From assembly GCA_003550325.1 (NCBI GenBank), contig QKWP01000647.1, positions 82,890 to 146,889 of the forward strand: a DNA stretch of 64,000 nt, given 5' to 3'. Below the pieces are notes generated by a model that did not search any database, had not been told where the DNA came from, and worked only from the letters and a program-made list of their open reading frames with translations. The DNA is from Gigaspora rosea. Lineage: Eukaryota; Glomeromycota; Glomeromycetes; Diversisporales; Gigasporaceae. The position numbers and the translations under genes were made by a program. Each line of letters begins with the position of its first letter. Positions within the stretch are counted from its first letter, which is position 1. This document shows positions 24,786 through 41,155 of the stretch, piece after piece.

Positions 24786-25673
24786 TTTTTTTTTTTTTTT
24801 TTTTTTAGTATCAAAGTGCCCACTTTGGGGATTGGTTTTTATTCAAGATATATTAGACCTCAGCACCCTACATGGAGGGAAAGCCGACATTTGTACATTG
24901 ACGAGAGTACAACTAGCCTCACCTGCAACTTTTGGTTGCCTATTTAAGTAGCCACCCAAAGGTTCTATCCTAGCTGCCATACCTGCAACCCACATACTGG
25001 CATTGCCTATTTAAACTCTCTGATCTTCTGCCTCCTGCTGGTCCATCTTGTATCACTAGCACACCCACCAGCTACTAAACCTGGAGTTCATACCGGATAC
25101 TAACCGCACCCTTAGAACTAGTTTATCCTCAGTGAGAAACTTGGTAGAGTGTTTTCCCGTCCTATACAGGTATCACCTACTCTTCGGTAGCAACAGGGGT
25201 TGCCCCCTATCATTACCTACTTCTGCCCTTGTAAAGTTCACATGACCTCAGTACCACCCCGTTCCTCTTTCAGTTTCTTTCCCCCAGAACTTTTCTTCCC
25301 CCGGTTGTTTTCTTACTTCCAATCTGAAGACCCGGAAGGGTTGGTCTGCCCTGGTGAACCCAGGAACTCCCAACCCCTGGTACATGATTTTACAACACAT
25401 GTCCTTTTTCTCCGGTGCGACCTCCGGCGGTTCGGTTGGTAGGGTCCGCCATAAACCCTTTGATCGTAAGTCCACTTCCGGTCAGTCCGAACCGGTCAGT
25501 CCCCGTCCGATTCCTGTTTGGGCACCGTCGAAAGTCAGCTACCTCTTTAGTCGGGTCTTGCCAAGTATGGTTTCCTGTTGTCCTACGGTCTGTGCATAAC
25601 ACAGCGCCTGCACTCCCCAGGATCTATGCGCCCTGCGTAATACAACACCAGAGCTCCCAATACGAGTTGGTAT
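24786..25673 (-). mobile_element. SINE-like retroposon, copy d (5'-truncated, minus strand)
   Basis: Flanked by a perfect 18-bp target duplication (24768-24785 and 25674-25691, AAAAATTATAGTATTTTG). On the minus strand the sequence starts inside the body (ACCAACTCGTATTGGGAGCT), so about 150 bp including the tRNA-like head are missing, and it ends in a poly(A) tail (poly-T at 24786-24806). 5' truncation with a long target duplication is typical of LINE-mobilised copies. Confidence 0.87.
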
Positions 25674-25941
25674 AAAAATTATAGTATTTTGTATAAATTT
25701 ATTAATAAAATTATTAATAATCTTATTTTATAAAAAATTTTACTAATTGATCATAACTCTTGTACTAAATAAACTTGTTTAGCACTAAAAAACATATCAA
25801 TTTGGTATATTTTATTTTATTTTTCTTAAAATTTGAAGAAAATATGATTTATTTTAACAATTTTTATCAAAAATTTAAAATTAAGCATCTTTGATACAAA
25901 TTTTAAGAAAAATAAAATAAAAATATACTACTATAATATAT

Positions 25942-26246
25942 GGGTCCATTGCAGTAGAAAGGGCTGAAACTCGGAAATATATAATTTTGAGAAAATAGTG
26001 TTTATTTTTTCGGGCTGATCCGGGTTAATCACAAATTGTGCGATTTGATTGGTTGTCTATATTGGGCAATCTTGTGATGTACAAGTCATCTAAAAAGTTT
26101 TTTTAAAATATCTTGATTTTTTATTATGCAAACCAATTTCCATTTATAATTGAAAAGTATAGCCCGCCTCAAGATTAATCCAAATCTTGAAAAAACTCAA
26201 TTTTGATTTTTAGGAGAGTTTGGGCCCTTTTTACTGCAACGGTCCC
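25942..26246. mobile_element. TIR MITE with GGGACCGTTGCAGT ends
   Basis: The left end GGGTCCATTGCAGTAGAAAG and the right end (reversed) GGGACCGTTGCAGTAAAAAG form inverted repeats around about 250 bp with no ORF. It interrupts a foldback whose arms are 25745-25850 and about 25890-26290. Confidence 0.7.
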
Positions 26247-26282
26247 ATATTTTTTGGTGCTAAACAAGTTTACTCAAGTTTA

Positions 26283-29200
26283 CTAAAATGCACATATAGT
26301 GTTTTACACCATGTTATACAAACTATTAAAATAGCCAATCAAAATTTAAGATTAGATGTAACATAAAATTTTGGTTTTTTTGTTTATTTTTTAAAAAAAC
26401 ATTCATATCTTAAAAGTTTGCTTATGAAACCACTTTTGGGGCTCTAATAAAAAAAATTTCTTGCTAAATTTTGTATATACTAATATTTTAATAAAATTTT
26501 AAACCTTACCCTAACCCTAAGGTGACACAAAGTTAATTTCTTGGTTTTCATAACATAAAATAAATTTTTTGACCCGGCAACCCAGATTTTTTTTTTTTTA
26601 AAAAAAATTTTTTAAATCTTATACTATCTCTTAAACCGTTTAGCGGCCAAATATGCCCGCTAGAATGTATTTTTTTCATATTTTTTACAATAACTTGAAA
26701 TTTTATTAAGCATATGTCCCCCCTATTTCTAAGCTAAAATAAAACTTTGAGATATTTTTAATTATTATTAAGTAAAATTTTTAATTTAACTTTAATAGTA
26801 TTAAAGATATTTACTTTAAAATATTGCCAATTCTAAAATTTTATTATAAAATTTTCAAAATATTTTTTATTAATTTTTAAATTTTTATATGTTCCCGTTT
26901 ATAAAAAAAATTTTTGCTACTATAAAAAGTTAAAATTTTATTTATAAAATTATAAAAATTTCAATAATTAAAGTTATTTTTTAAACTAAATTCTACAATT
27001 TTATCAAAATTATATGGGACTTATACTTAGAATTTTAAAAAGTTTGTCAATGAATAAAGATAAAATTTTGTATTTTTTTTAAAAAAATTGATTTTTAAAA
27101 AGTTTACTATATAGACAACTTCATTTTTTTTCTTATAATTTAAAAATAAATATTTCTATTTTATAAACCTTATTTTTAAATATTAATATATAAAATTTTT
27201 TTAAAATATTTTAAATTTTAATAAAAATAGATCAGAAACAACTATTTTAACATTTTAGTAGCCAAATATACCCACTAACTGCTGATGGTTTAAGGAATAG
27301 TATTGTGTGCCAAGTACTATTAAAAGTTATGTTTTGATGCCTATTACACTTAAAACAGGTTTATTCTATAAGTGTTAAATAAATATAAATAAGATATCTG
27401 TACAATGTAGCTGTGCCAAAGCCAGGAACAGAAAATTGAATATGATTTAGAGTTATTGATATAGTAACTTGCATATTAGCCTGTGCTTTCAGCACAGAGT
27501 TAAAGAATTAAACCGGCAGTCAATTTAAATTAATGTATGGTAATTTATTGAATAATTACTGATTATGATTAATTATATTACTGAATACATATTTTTCTTT
27601 TTTATCAACCCATTAAGCAATTTCTGCTGCATGTGCTTCATTGATAACTGTTAAAAATGATTCTGCATTTCTACCAGTAGCTTTAAAGACCACTTTGTGA
27701 AATTGTTTACCTCATATTCGTTATTTTCAAATATCTGGTGATGACATTATTGATAATTTATAGCAATATCATTAAATCCTTGAAAAAAATCATTGGAAAG
27801 ATATAACAAATAAGTTTATATCACTAATCAACGAGTATTATCAATAATACTACTACCTCGTATAATATTAGCACTGAAATTAAAAAATTTTTATTTGACC
27901 AATTTTTAGAATTTGTTGGCAAGCCAGGAATTTGAGCAATTCTCCACTCAATAATATAATTCCAAATTTTTACTTCTTTTATTTGTAAGTCATCTCGGCA
28001 AATAAGTGAAACTAAAGCATTTTCTTGAAGTGAAGAGAAGTTTTCTGATTCAAAACTTTATTAGTATGTTTTATTACAATATCATTACGCCATTTTGTAA
28101 TTTTTGAGTAAAATTTAAACGAAACCAATGATTTTCCATCTCAATTAAATGTGGTTCAAGATGTTTAGCTAATTCATCAAAAAGATGTTAATAAACAATA
28201 AGCATAAGTTCAACCTTAAATGGTGCATTATGGTTTTCAAGTAAGATAATTTCTCTATAGATATATCTTTGTTAATTAGTTAATTTATATTTTAAGTTTC
28301 TTATTGCAGATATTGATAGGATAAATTATAATCGAAATATAAAAATAACTTACATGATGATAATTTCAAATTGTTGGATGGAAATATTTTTTAAATAAAG
28401 TGTTTTAATATGATTCTTATCTTTATTGACATTTGCCAATTCATTTCGAAAATGTAAAGACCTATATCTTAAAATTGCTGAATTTGCTTGTAATACTTTG
28501 GTGCTTGGTGATTCACTAACATTAATAACTGTATTAAAATCTTCTTTATCATCAAGAAGTTCAAGTTAGTTATCTGAAAGTTTTTTAAAAAATTTTACAA
28601 CCATTTTAAATATGCATGAAATTCTTTTTGGCGTAACAAAACAATATACGATTATGTAGCACATTTTATATATTTGTCGACCAATTTCTTTTTAATTATA
28701 TAAGGATTTGCCTTTACTTCACCGACAGCTCATTTAGCCACATCATACTAAGTAAAAATTTATTAAATATATACTTAAAACTAAACTAACCAAATACTAT
28801 ACTAACCATAACTCTATGTGATATCGGCTAAATAACTTTCGGTGAAATGACTGTACTCGCCATATTAAGCATGAATGATTACTCTAATGCACAATATATA
28901 TTAAAAAAAAAACTTGTCGTTATTTTAAAATAAAATTCGTGAGAAAAAAATAGAATACAGAACGAATATATTTAGTCTTTACATAATTTGCCGTTTCTGG
29001 TACACTTGGTGATATATATCACTCCATCCTGATAATATTTTTATTAGTCGATTAGTCTATCTAAAGCAATCTATAATCTATATTTCTATTGGCTAAATTT
29101 AAAAAAATTAAAAATTCCAATTTTGGATTTTTAGACCCAGCCAGGTTATGAAAACCAAGAAATTAATTTTGTATGGCCTAAGGAAATAAAATTTTTTTTT

Positions 29201-29300
29201 TTTGTTTTATAAAAATTTTTTGGTTTTGTTACACAAATTTTAAATCTAATTTACCTATATAGTATAAAACACTATAGATACATTTTATATTATCTGAGTT
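26283..29300. mobile_element. Inverted arms enclosing a BTB-BACK pseudogene
   Basis: The left arm (26283-26590) and right arm (29139-29300, reversed) share TATAGTGTTTTA, AGATTAGATGTAACA-like sequence, and an exact TTAATTTCTTGGTTTTCATA. The arms are diverged. Between them lie AT-rich DNA and the BTB-BACK pseudogene. Whether this is one element that captured a gene or two inverted copies of a repeat cannot be decided here. Confidence 0.45.
27560..28604 (-). pseudogene. BTB-BACK domain protein pseudogene with internal inversion
   Basis: The minus strand from 28604 reads MVVKFFKKLSDN, a stop, LELLDDKEDFN, then TKVLQANSAILRYRSLHF, NELANVNKDKNHIKTLYL and ISIQQFEII, a typical BTB/POZ domain. A GTAAGT donor and a following AG give the join to YIYREIILLENHNAPFKVEL. 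The BACK part follows: DELAKHLEPHLIEMENHWF, then after a frameshift ENFSSLQENALVSLI and VKIWNYIIEWRIAQIPGLP. The next part (ALKTTL, a stop, NCLPHIRYFQISGDDIIDNL, then EKNHWKDITNKF) is on the plus strand at about 27680-27880. The minus frame then resumes with NAESFLTVINEAHAAEIA. BTB-BACK proteins, often with a C-terminal TLDc domain, are greatly expanded in Glomeromycotina and commonly act as Cullin-3 adaptors. Several stops show that this copy is dead. Confidence 0.82.
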
Positions 29301-29470
29301 TACTTAGAGTTAAAAGTTAAAATCAATTAGTAAAATTTAGAGAATTATAAAAATATATATAATTTTATTAATAAAATTATACAAATTTCCATAATTCTCT
29401 AAATTTAACTAATTAATTATAAATTTTTGCACTAAGTAAACTTGTTTAGTATCAAAAAATATAATATTTT
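29300..29470. repeat. Palindromic unit ending in AAACTTGTTTAG
   Basis: TTAGAGAATTATAAAAATAT and its inverted counterpart flank a short centre. The same unit at 24720-25790 is split by SINE-like copy d. Confidence 0.55.
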
Positions 29471-29498
29471 ATTATTTTTTTTAAGGAATCTGTTATAT

Positions 29499-29766
29499 AG
29501 TGCACCGTGCACTTAGTGCACCCCTTAGGTAACCCCTGTTATGTTACTAAGCTATCTCGTAATTTTACTAGGGTAACCCCTGTTGTGTTACTAAGCAAAA
29601 ATGCTCCTCTCGCAATTTTATCCTAAACCTAACCCTAACACTAACCCTAAATCTAAACCTTACCTAATCCTAAACCTAAACTTAACCTAATCCTAACCCT
29701 AACTCTACCCCAACCCTAACCTTTATACTAAATTTATAGGGGTGCACTGAGTGCACCGGTGCACCG
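29499..29766. mobile_element. Repeat with GTGCAC inverted ends and a telomere-like core
   Basis: The left end AGTGCACCGTGCACTTAGTG and the right end (reversed) GGTGCACCGGTGCACTCAGT are inverted repeats. At 29622-29723 the core is a degenerate CCTAAACCTAACCCTAAC array. Two copies of GGTAACCCCTGTT-GTTACTAAG sit near the left end. A partial inverted copy is at 14985-15190. Confidence 0.65.
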
Positions 29767-29799
29767 TTTAAATTTTTTCTTTTTTAAAATTTGAAGAAA

Positions 29800-30200
29800 G
29801 AATACTTAATTTTGAAAATAACTATATTTTTGTTACTAATTTACAATTTTGTAAGTTTTTATTGTACAAGTATATTGTTATATATATGCTAAATATATAG
29901 TTAAAATTTTAGCTTAATTAAATCAGTAGTTGTTAAAATATAAATTTTTAAATATTTAATAATAATTACTATATATAAAAAATTACTATATATAGTTATA
30001 TATAAAACTTTGTTAAAATAAATTAGTTTTAATCTATATTTTAACAACGACTGATCCAATTAAAATTTTAACTGTATATTTAGCATATGTATAGTAATGC
30101 AGTTGCATAGTACAAGCTTATAAAGTTGTATATTGGTAGCGAAAATATATATTTTTTTTTTTAAAAAATAGAATTTTTTAAAAAATTTATTATAAAATAA
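29800..30200. repeat. AT-rich foldback
   Basis: GCTAAATATATAGTTAAAAT and AGTTGTTAAAATATA near 29890-29942 are matched in inverted form at 30036-30085. The loop is about 100 bp. No coding. Confidence 0.55.
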
Positions 30201-33200
30201 ACTTATTATAAAATGATAATAAAAATTATATCAAAATGTAGCTTAGGTTATTTTTATTAGGTATAAAAAAATTATAAATAAATAGTTAAAACTGAAGAAC
30301 TTTTATATATAGACAAAATAACTTTTAGTTTTCGTGTATCTACATTTTTGCACTGGGCCATATTACAATATTAATTAATATTTGCAATTAAAAATACTCT
30401 TAAATCACTATTATTATATACTTTGCTTTTATAAGATTTATTCTAATTCCAGTACTTATATTTATCTTTTTTTAGTTTTTATAATAATATATTCCAAACT
30501 TCTAAACTAATTAATTCAAGCAAATTGATTTACTTTAGTATTAAATACTATATATCACTCTGGTTATACTGATATCTAAATATAATAATATCATAGTAAA
30601 ATCATTATATCAATTTTTTTCAAAAATTTAATATAAAATATTGATATCAATATTTTAAAATTATTTACTAGTAACTCAAAAATATAGAAAGATATATATT
30701 ATAGTTTTTTTTATTTGGTATTTATTTTTATGATATAGATTCTTTTTTTTTATAGTACAGAATAGAAAAAGCATTTAATTTTTTTAGAGAGAACCAAATT
30801 TGGATTGTATATTACAATTTCTGATTGGCTAATTTTTATTAAAGCACCAAATTTAATTTATACAATATGAGCTATGATTGTTTAATTATTATAGTATGTA
30901 TAATTAAAGCAAAAAAAAAAGATCTATATTTTTTTTTTGGCTCTTTAACAATCTCACCAAGGCTCAAAAACAGCTTTTATTTACTAATATTATACTTATA
31001 CAAGATTATAAACAATTAAAAGTTTAATATTATTTGGTTGTACAAAACTATGCCCAGATACAATTTGCCATACCAACTTTATATATAAGTCAAAAGACTT
31101 TATTAGCTCTATCAAGAACCAAATTCTTTAACTTTTCTATCTAAATTACTAAATAAAATATACTTAGTCTACATTCAAGAAAACAAAATATAATAAAAGA
31201 AAAACAAAAGTATATATAAAATAGGAGTAATACAAACCAAATCTAAATAACTAACCAAATTTACAAAAATAAAAAAAAACAAATATAAAAAGACTAAAAA
31301 AAATAACAAAACTAAAAAGTATACTATTAGAACCTGTACATGATTATAAAAATTGTATTATTATACTACTAAATAAATAAATCTCTACTCAAATCTATTT
31401 ATATATTATATCTAATAAGTAAAAATATAAAAAGCCCCCAATAATATAGAGAATCTAATATTTAAAAAAACTTCTAAAAAGAAATTATATTTCAACTTTT
31501 TTATCAAACATCTTATATGTTATTTATTATTTATCTTAAAAAATCTGAAATTTATTTGCGACTTGATTCTAATTTGGTAAGCACATTTTTAATTCAGAAG
31601 AAGTAAATACTGCTGATCTTTTGAAAAAAGTAAACTAAATTTCCTACTTTTTGGTAAAGTTTAAGAAAAAATATCAAGGCACCAAAACTTGTAAAGAGCA
31701 TAAATTTTATACTTTGTAAAATAATATATTTAACCAAAAGTATGCTTCTGTTTAAACTTTTACATTTTTTGACAAAAAACTTTAAGGATGTAACCCTACT
31801 ACATTTTTTGTCTTCTATCTGAAAAGTCAACCCCATAAGAAAAGTTCTTTTTTAACTCTAATTTTAGTTCTTTTCAATATATGATCTGGAATTCTGTATC
31901 CAAGTTGCTTCTAGATAAAAGTTTTTGTTATATATAAATATACTAACTACAAAGTTTTTATAGGTTAGTGTTTGTGAAATTTTGATACAGAGAATTGTTA
32001 AAAAAAGTTTGAATAAGTATCTATTATTTGAAAAAGATCTATATTATTTGCTAAATTACTTTAAAGATATTAATATTTGGACTATAAGTCAGGTAAGCTT
32101 TTGCTAGAAAGGATTAACGCAATCAATTTTCTCTATTTTGAATAGTTGGTTTGCAAATCTTTTACTATATAAAAATTTAAAATTAGTTTAGTTCTTAAAA
32201 AGTTATATATAGCTAATTTGAATTTTATAATAAAATTTACAGATATTTTAAAGTTTTGTATTTGGTTTTTACAGAGTTTATTAAGGTTTGAATTAGAGAG
32301 GTTTGGCTTAAAAAGAGGCAACTGTATAATATAATACAAATACAAATTATTATTGATGTATTAATGTAATATAACATATTCCCAATAAACAAGACAGGAC
32401 TGTTTAAAATTTTTTTTCAAATTAATTGGTAAATTGTTAAAATATAATATATATACAATAGTATTGCAGAGTATAATATCTACTATAATTTTAAAATCAA
32501 ACTATTTTAAACCAATCTTAATAAACTAAATCAAACCAAACCAAAATAAACTAAAGAATTAGATTAAACTAATAATACTACATTTTTAATTGTATAATTT
32601 GCTAAAATTAATTACTTCAAAATACAATAATTTTAATTAATAAATTAAATAATATATATACTGTATATATTTAAAAATATTATTTATAATAAATTTTTAA
32701 AAAAAGATTAAAAGTTTAAAAAAAATAAATACTTGATATTTTGAAACTATTGATTACAAGCAATTTCTAAAACTTTTGTTATTTAGTTAAAAAATGTAAA
32801 ACTAACCTACTTTTCAAAACAACATAACTCAAAAAGCAAAGTTAAAAACAATTTTCAGAAGTTAATCAAAAAAATATGCATGACAAGGAGTGTATGCTCA
32901 AGCACTTAGATAAATATTTCAAATACCTAGCAGTTCCGCCTGTTACTGTATGCATTTTGTTATCTAAAGTTAAATTTTTATTGCGAGACAATTTAACAAG
33001 CAGGTTTCAAAAATCGATATTATGGCTTTTAAACCAGGTAATATTATCAACGAATCCAAAATTGTAAAATAAAGAAGTTATGTAGAAAGTTCTTATGTCC
33101 AAAGGTTTTCTTTTGATATATGAATTAGTAAGAACATAACCAGATCCAAGATCAAAATAAAAGTACTCTGAAGTGGGACATTTAAATTTAACTAACTACC

Positions 33201-33425
33201 ATATAATGAAACCATACGGTAAGGCCCCGTTCGTATAAATTTGAATTTTAAAATATCATGCATATCTCTTTAAATCTAAATTTATTTTAATTGAAATAAC
33301 GGATTACAAACAACTATCTTAATGATTGTATAAGTAGTTGAATAGAAGAGCTGTAAAAACTATAAACATTTTGTAGCTGAGTAAGTAGTGGGTTATCTAA
33401 AGCTCACGAAATAGAGCCTTCCTTT
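30201..33425. other. AT-rich intergenic DNA before the gene island
   Basis: No supported gene or clear repeat end in about 3.2 kb. Frames at 31594-31836, 32133-32345 and 32876-33067 are 63-80 codons with no motif, no splice partners and composition like the surrounding DNA. Confidence 0.5.
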
Positions 33426-34725
33426 TTATTTGACTTCAATGTCTACGTCCATGTGCCGAATATCATCATCGTTTTGATTAATTTCAAATATCCCGTTTTT
33501 TTTCTATGTTTAAATTTCATTATTATTATTTTTTTTATTTGTTAGAAAATTAAATAAATTAATATATGTTATTAACATACCTTTTCTAATTTACGTAATA
33601 TTTTTATTAAAGTTTTGACTTTAATGTTGTAAGGTTTCGGAACTTTTTCAACATAAAGCTTCATGCCATTCAATAGATGTATGTACCCATTCTAATAAAA
33701 AAAAATATACACATATTTAAACGCTTATTCATCCTTGAACAATTGATATTCTTACTTACTTGATCTATGCGTGTGGGATATTCCTCATTCCACGCCAAAA
33801 TTAGGTATACGTGAGCGTAATGCTGTTGTCTAGGAATGGCACTAAACACATTTTTAACCCATAAGTCAAGACTGAAATTGACCATTTTATTCTCAGCAAT
33901 TTTTTCAAAGAATTTTAATTCCTATTTAAACACGAGTAGTTAAACAATTGTTCGTGATAAACGCGTCTATGCGCATATAATAGTACCTCTTCAGGACAAT
34001 TAGTCTGCAATGCTGTTTTTGGTAAAATGAGATCTTGAAGTCTCTTGCCCTTTTTTTTTTTAAAAAAAGAAAAGAATTTAAGAATGAGATGCGATAATAT
34101 TAGAGTCTAAATTTCGAAAAAAATTTTGCAAAAATAGGATAAAACAAAATTTACCATACTAGTAGGCTTAATCTATAATTAAAATAAATAACATTGAAAT
34201 ATAAAGACACTATAAAATAGTAGAACATATTATCAATCTGAAGACTCACCCGTCTAGAAGGACGAACAGACGATGAAGGTTGACTCAAGAATTGTGGAGG
34301 ATGAGCAGAAGAATGAGACGATGAAGGTTGACTCAAGAATTGTGGAGGATGAGCAGAAGAATGAGATGACGAAGGTTGACTCGAGAGTTGTGGAGGATGA
34401 GCAAAAGAATGAGAAGATGAAGGTTGACTCGCGAGTTGTGGAGGATGAGCAGAAGAATGAGATGACGAAGGTTGACTCGAGAGTTGTGGAGGATGAGCAG
34501 AAGAATGAGTAGATGGTAAGGGTTGTTGAGAATAAAATGAATTTAAAAGTTGGGAAAAATTTTGCTGAGTAGTATTTTTATTTTGCTGAGTAGTATTTTT
34601 ATTTTGCTGGGTAGTATTTTTATTTTGCTGAGTAGTAGTTTTATTTTGCTGAGTAATATTTTTACTTTGATGAGTAGTATTTTTCTTTTTTTTTTATTTT
34701 TAATAAGTATAATAAGTAAATTTCT

Positions 34726-34763
<38 letters not shown>

Positions 34764-35343
34764 CTTAAATGATACAACTACCCATTGTTCTCTAAACTTT
34801 TCAATGTCATAACAAGTATTTATTAAATCTACGAGACGTTCATCGTACACGCTTAATTGTTCTTGCTTATATAAATTTACTCCATGTTTTAAAATATCCC
34901 ATATTTGTGACTAGAAAATATAAAGGTCTTAATGATATTCAATATTTTCAATGTGCAAGAATGAATAGAAAATTAACTGACTTACTGCCAGATATTTATT
35001 GGGATTAGAATTGTCCTCGTTCCAAGTCATAACTAACTTCTGCTCTCCTATAGATCTGAGGTGAACGTCTTCTGATTTCATGTAAGTGGCCCATTGACGA
35101 AGCTCCTCATATGAGAAATTATTTGCTAATCTTTTTGCAAATTGTTTTGCCTGTTGCTCCTAATTTATAAAATTTGTTAAAACGTTTAGCGTAAACTTTT
35201 AAATAAAAAAAGACTATTATGAACACGTCTTTAATATCTAACTTGATTTGACATTCTAGACTATAGTTTTAGTATTTTATTTAAAGTAAACAGGTGAAAT
35301 AAACCTGTGATATGTCTAAATACTGCTTCTTTCTAGTTCTCAT
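33426..35343 (-). CDS. 402-aa protein with two WNE domains joined by Q/N and S/P/H repeats
   Basis: Nine exons on the minus strand, all joined in phase 0: 35305-35343, 34986-35159, 34782-34910, 34250-34684, 34155-34172, 33987-34049, 33760-33921, 33581-33691, 33426-33503. The start MRTRKKQYLDIS and stop TAA give 402 aa. Residues 14-114 and 287-377 are copies of one helical domain. Both have L-x2-W, then exactly 22 residues, then WNE (Trp at 59 and 330), with an intron at the same place after the WNE segment and another before the domain. Between them lie five or six 7-residue TTQQNKN units, then five 16-residue HSSAHPPQLSSQPSSS-type units. The tail is acidic (NDDDIRHMDVDIEVK). No known family is recognised, and a nuclear or scaffold role would be a guess. 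Exon 1 (donor GTTTAT) and the 18-nt exon 5 are the least certain. Confidence 0.68.
34265..34680 (-). repeat. In-frame coding minisatellites of the WNE gene
   Basis: 34265-34510 holds five 48-bp units (16 residues, HSSAHPPQ core). 34550-34680 holds 21-bp units (7 residues, TTQQNKN). Unit lengths are multiples of three, so copy-number change would keep the frame. Confidence 0.85.
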
Positions 35344-35513
35344 AATAAGCGCGCTTATATGTAGTAAAAAAAGATAATATTAAACTGTTAAGAAAAGCAA
35401 ATTTATACGTACAAGTTACGTGTGTGTGTGATGATCAGCTGATTGATGGCCCGTAACTGGTAATAACAGATGAAAGATAATTATCTATACATTGTACTTT
35501 TTTTTTTTATAAA
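35344..35513. promoter_or_regulatory. Divergent promoter between the WNE gene and leucyl-tRNA synthetase
   Basis: Only 170 bp separate the two start codons, so one region probably serves both genes. It holds three perfect palindromes: ATAAGCGCGCTTAT (35345-35358), ATCAGCTGAT (35434-35443, E-box-like CAGCTG core) and AGATAATTATCT (35475-35486, paired GATA core), plus two ACGT motifs near 35407 and 35417. The factor-binding roles are inferred from motif shape only. Confidence 0.55.
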
Positions 35514-39730
<4,217 letters not shown>

Positions 39731-39874
39731 ACATTGAATTAGAATAAATTCTGATACGTGATTATTTTCAATCGCAACACATTTTCAAAGTATTACTATT
39801 ATACTATATAAGCACTTCTAAATAGAAGTACTCAACTGCTTACTTCAAAATACCATATATCATTTAGTTAAATT

Positions 39875-40073
39875 TCATTTTATCTTTTGAAATGCTTTAA
39901 GGTTCAATTTGTCATTTAATTTGATTAAGATCTGTTTTAATTGACATAAATATTCATTAACTGTTAATGTTGTTAAATTATTTAAGTCATGCAATAGACT
40001 AATATGTAGTTGTCTCAAGAAATTATCTTGTATATACGCGTTGGATTCTCTAAATACAGTCTCCGTACTATAA
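39875..40073 (-). CDS. Possible terminal exon of an unidentified minus-strand gene
   Basis: After an AG acceptor at 40074-40075 the minus frame reads TETVFRESNAYIQDNFLRQL, then HISLLHDLNNLT and ends KAFQKIK, stop TGA. Predicted to be helical. There is no start codon in frame; the open frame upstream begins at a TTG. A 20-nt mini-exon (about 40159-40178) could precede it, but no clear first exon was found. It converges on the LeuRS 3' end. Confidence 0.3.
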
Positions 40074-40268
40074 TTAAACAATTATTGATTTTCTAGAAGA
40101 TTTTATCAAGATTAAGCTTAATCTCAGTTAACTAAATATTAGTTATATTGAATACTAACCAGCTTATTTTTGAAAATACCTGAAAGAGAAATTAATAAAT
40201 GTTATTTTTACATTATTTTTTATGTGGTTTATATTGTCTACTCGTGAGTTGAGTGACAGCCTAGCCCA

Positions 40269-40424
40269 TGGATAAATCATCAGATGATTACTTAAATTTG
40301 CTTCAAGGTCACAAAGTTTTTGAACTTAAAAAGTACAAAATTCGTAACGGTATCGATATAGTACATTTACGGATAGTGATTTGTAAGAGCTGGGAACGAA
40401 ACAGTACGTATGTTTAAAATTAAT
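40269..40424 (+). CDS. Small ORF, possible first exon
   Basis: ATG opens MDKSSDDYLNLLQGHKVFEL, then KKYKIRNGIDIVHLRIVICK and SWERNSTYV, stop. A strong GTATGT donor sits just before the stop, so this could be a first exon. The next exon is not found. Not recognised. Confidence 0.25.
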
Positions 40425-41155
40425 TTACATATTACGTGCATTTAAGTAAACCTCTGCCAGTGTAATCTCTGACGGTATTTTCCTGACAGTAGATTTCCTC
40501 GACAGTAAATAACCAGACGTCTTCTCACCGACAAGACGCTCTTCCAACAAGTACAAATTAGTCAGATTAAAGATTTTTAATTTGATTAATATGCTACTGT
40601 CAGATTTAGGGTATTATCAACAGGCACCTAAATTAATAGGTCGAAGCTCAATTTTTTAATTGGCGGAAAATAGTTTGCCGGTCAAAAAAAAAAAAAAAGA
40701 TGATCTAGACTGACTTATCACAAAGTTTTAAAAATTTTAATATCTGCATTTCACAATATGAATTTTTAACAAAATTGACGTAAGGATTACATCGATATCG
40801 ATCACTAACTAATCATGTTGAAGAAGACGTTTGAGAGAACCCTTAAACTGTTGAAGATTTAAGGTGTCAAGGATGACGTGAATATTTGAGACTGTCAGGA
40901 AAAATCATGGAGGATTATTACAAAACCAACTTGGATAAAGCATTTAGAAAAACCCCTATATTATTTCATATCAAAAAATTCGCGCTCCTTTTTTCCTTTC
41001 AACCATATTTAGTGTTTACCATAAACCAATTCTTCTATTTAACAAGACATTATTTTATATTGTAAAGAAAACTTAACGATAATTATCATTGACACACACG
41101 TGATAATTATTATTCGGGGTAGCCTTCGAACAATGATGAAAAGCATAAAAAATGA
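40425..41155. other. Spacer between small genes
   Basis: Includes a 51-codon plus frame (40908-41065, MEDYYKTNLDKAFRKTP) without splice partners or a known motif. Repeated CTGACAG / CGACAG words occur at 40470-40530. Nothing firmer can be said. Confidence 0.35.

Noticed and set aside
29622-29725. A chromosome end or internal telomere
   Set aside because: The CCCTAA array is short, degenerate and lies between inverted repeat ends, with ordinary sequence on both sides.
32876-33067. A 63-codon ORF as a gene upstream of the WNE gene's 3' end
   Set aside because: No motif, no splice partners, and base composition like the surrounding intergenic DNA.
34273-34512. Plus-strand repeat protein (KVDSRIVEDEQKNE units)
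   Set aside because: It is the antisense of the minisatellite exon of the minus-strand WNE gene, whose splice structure and duplicated domains are better supported.
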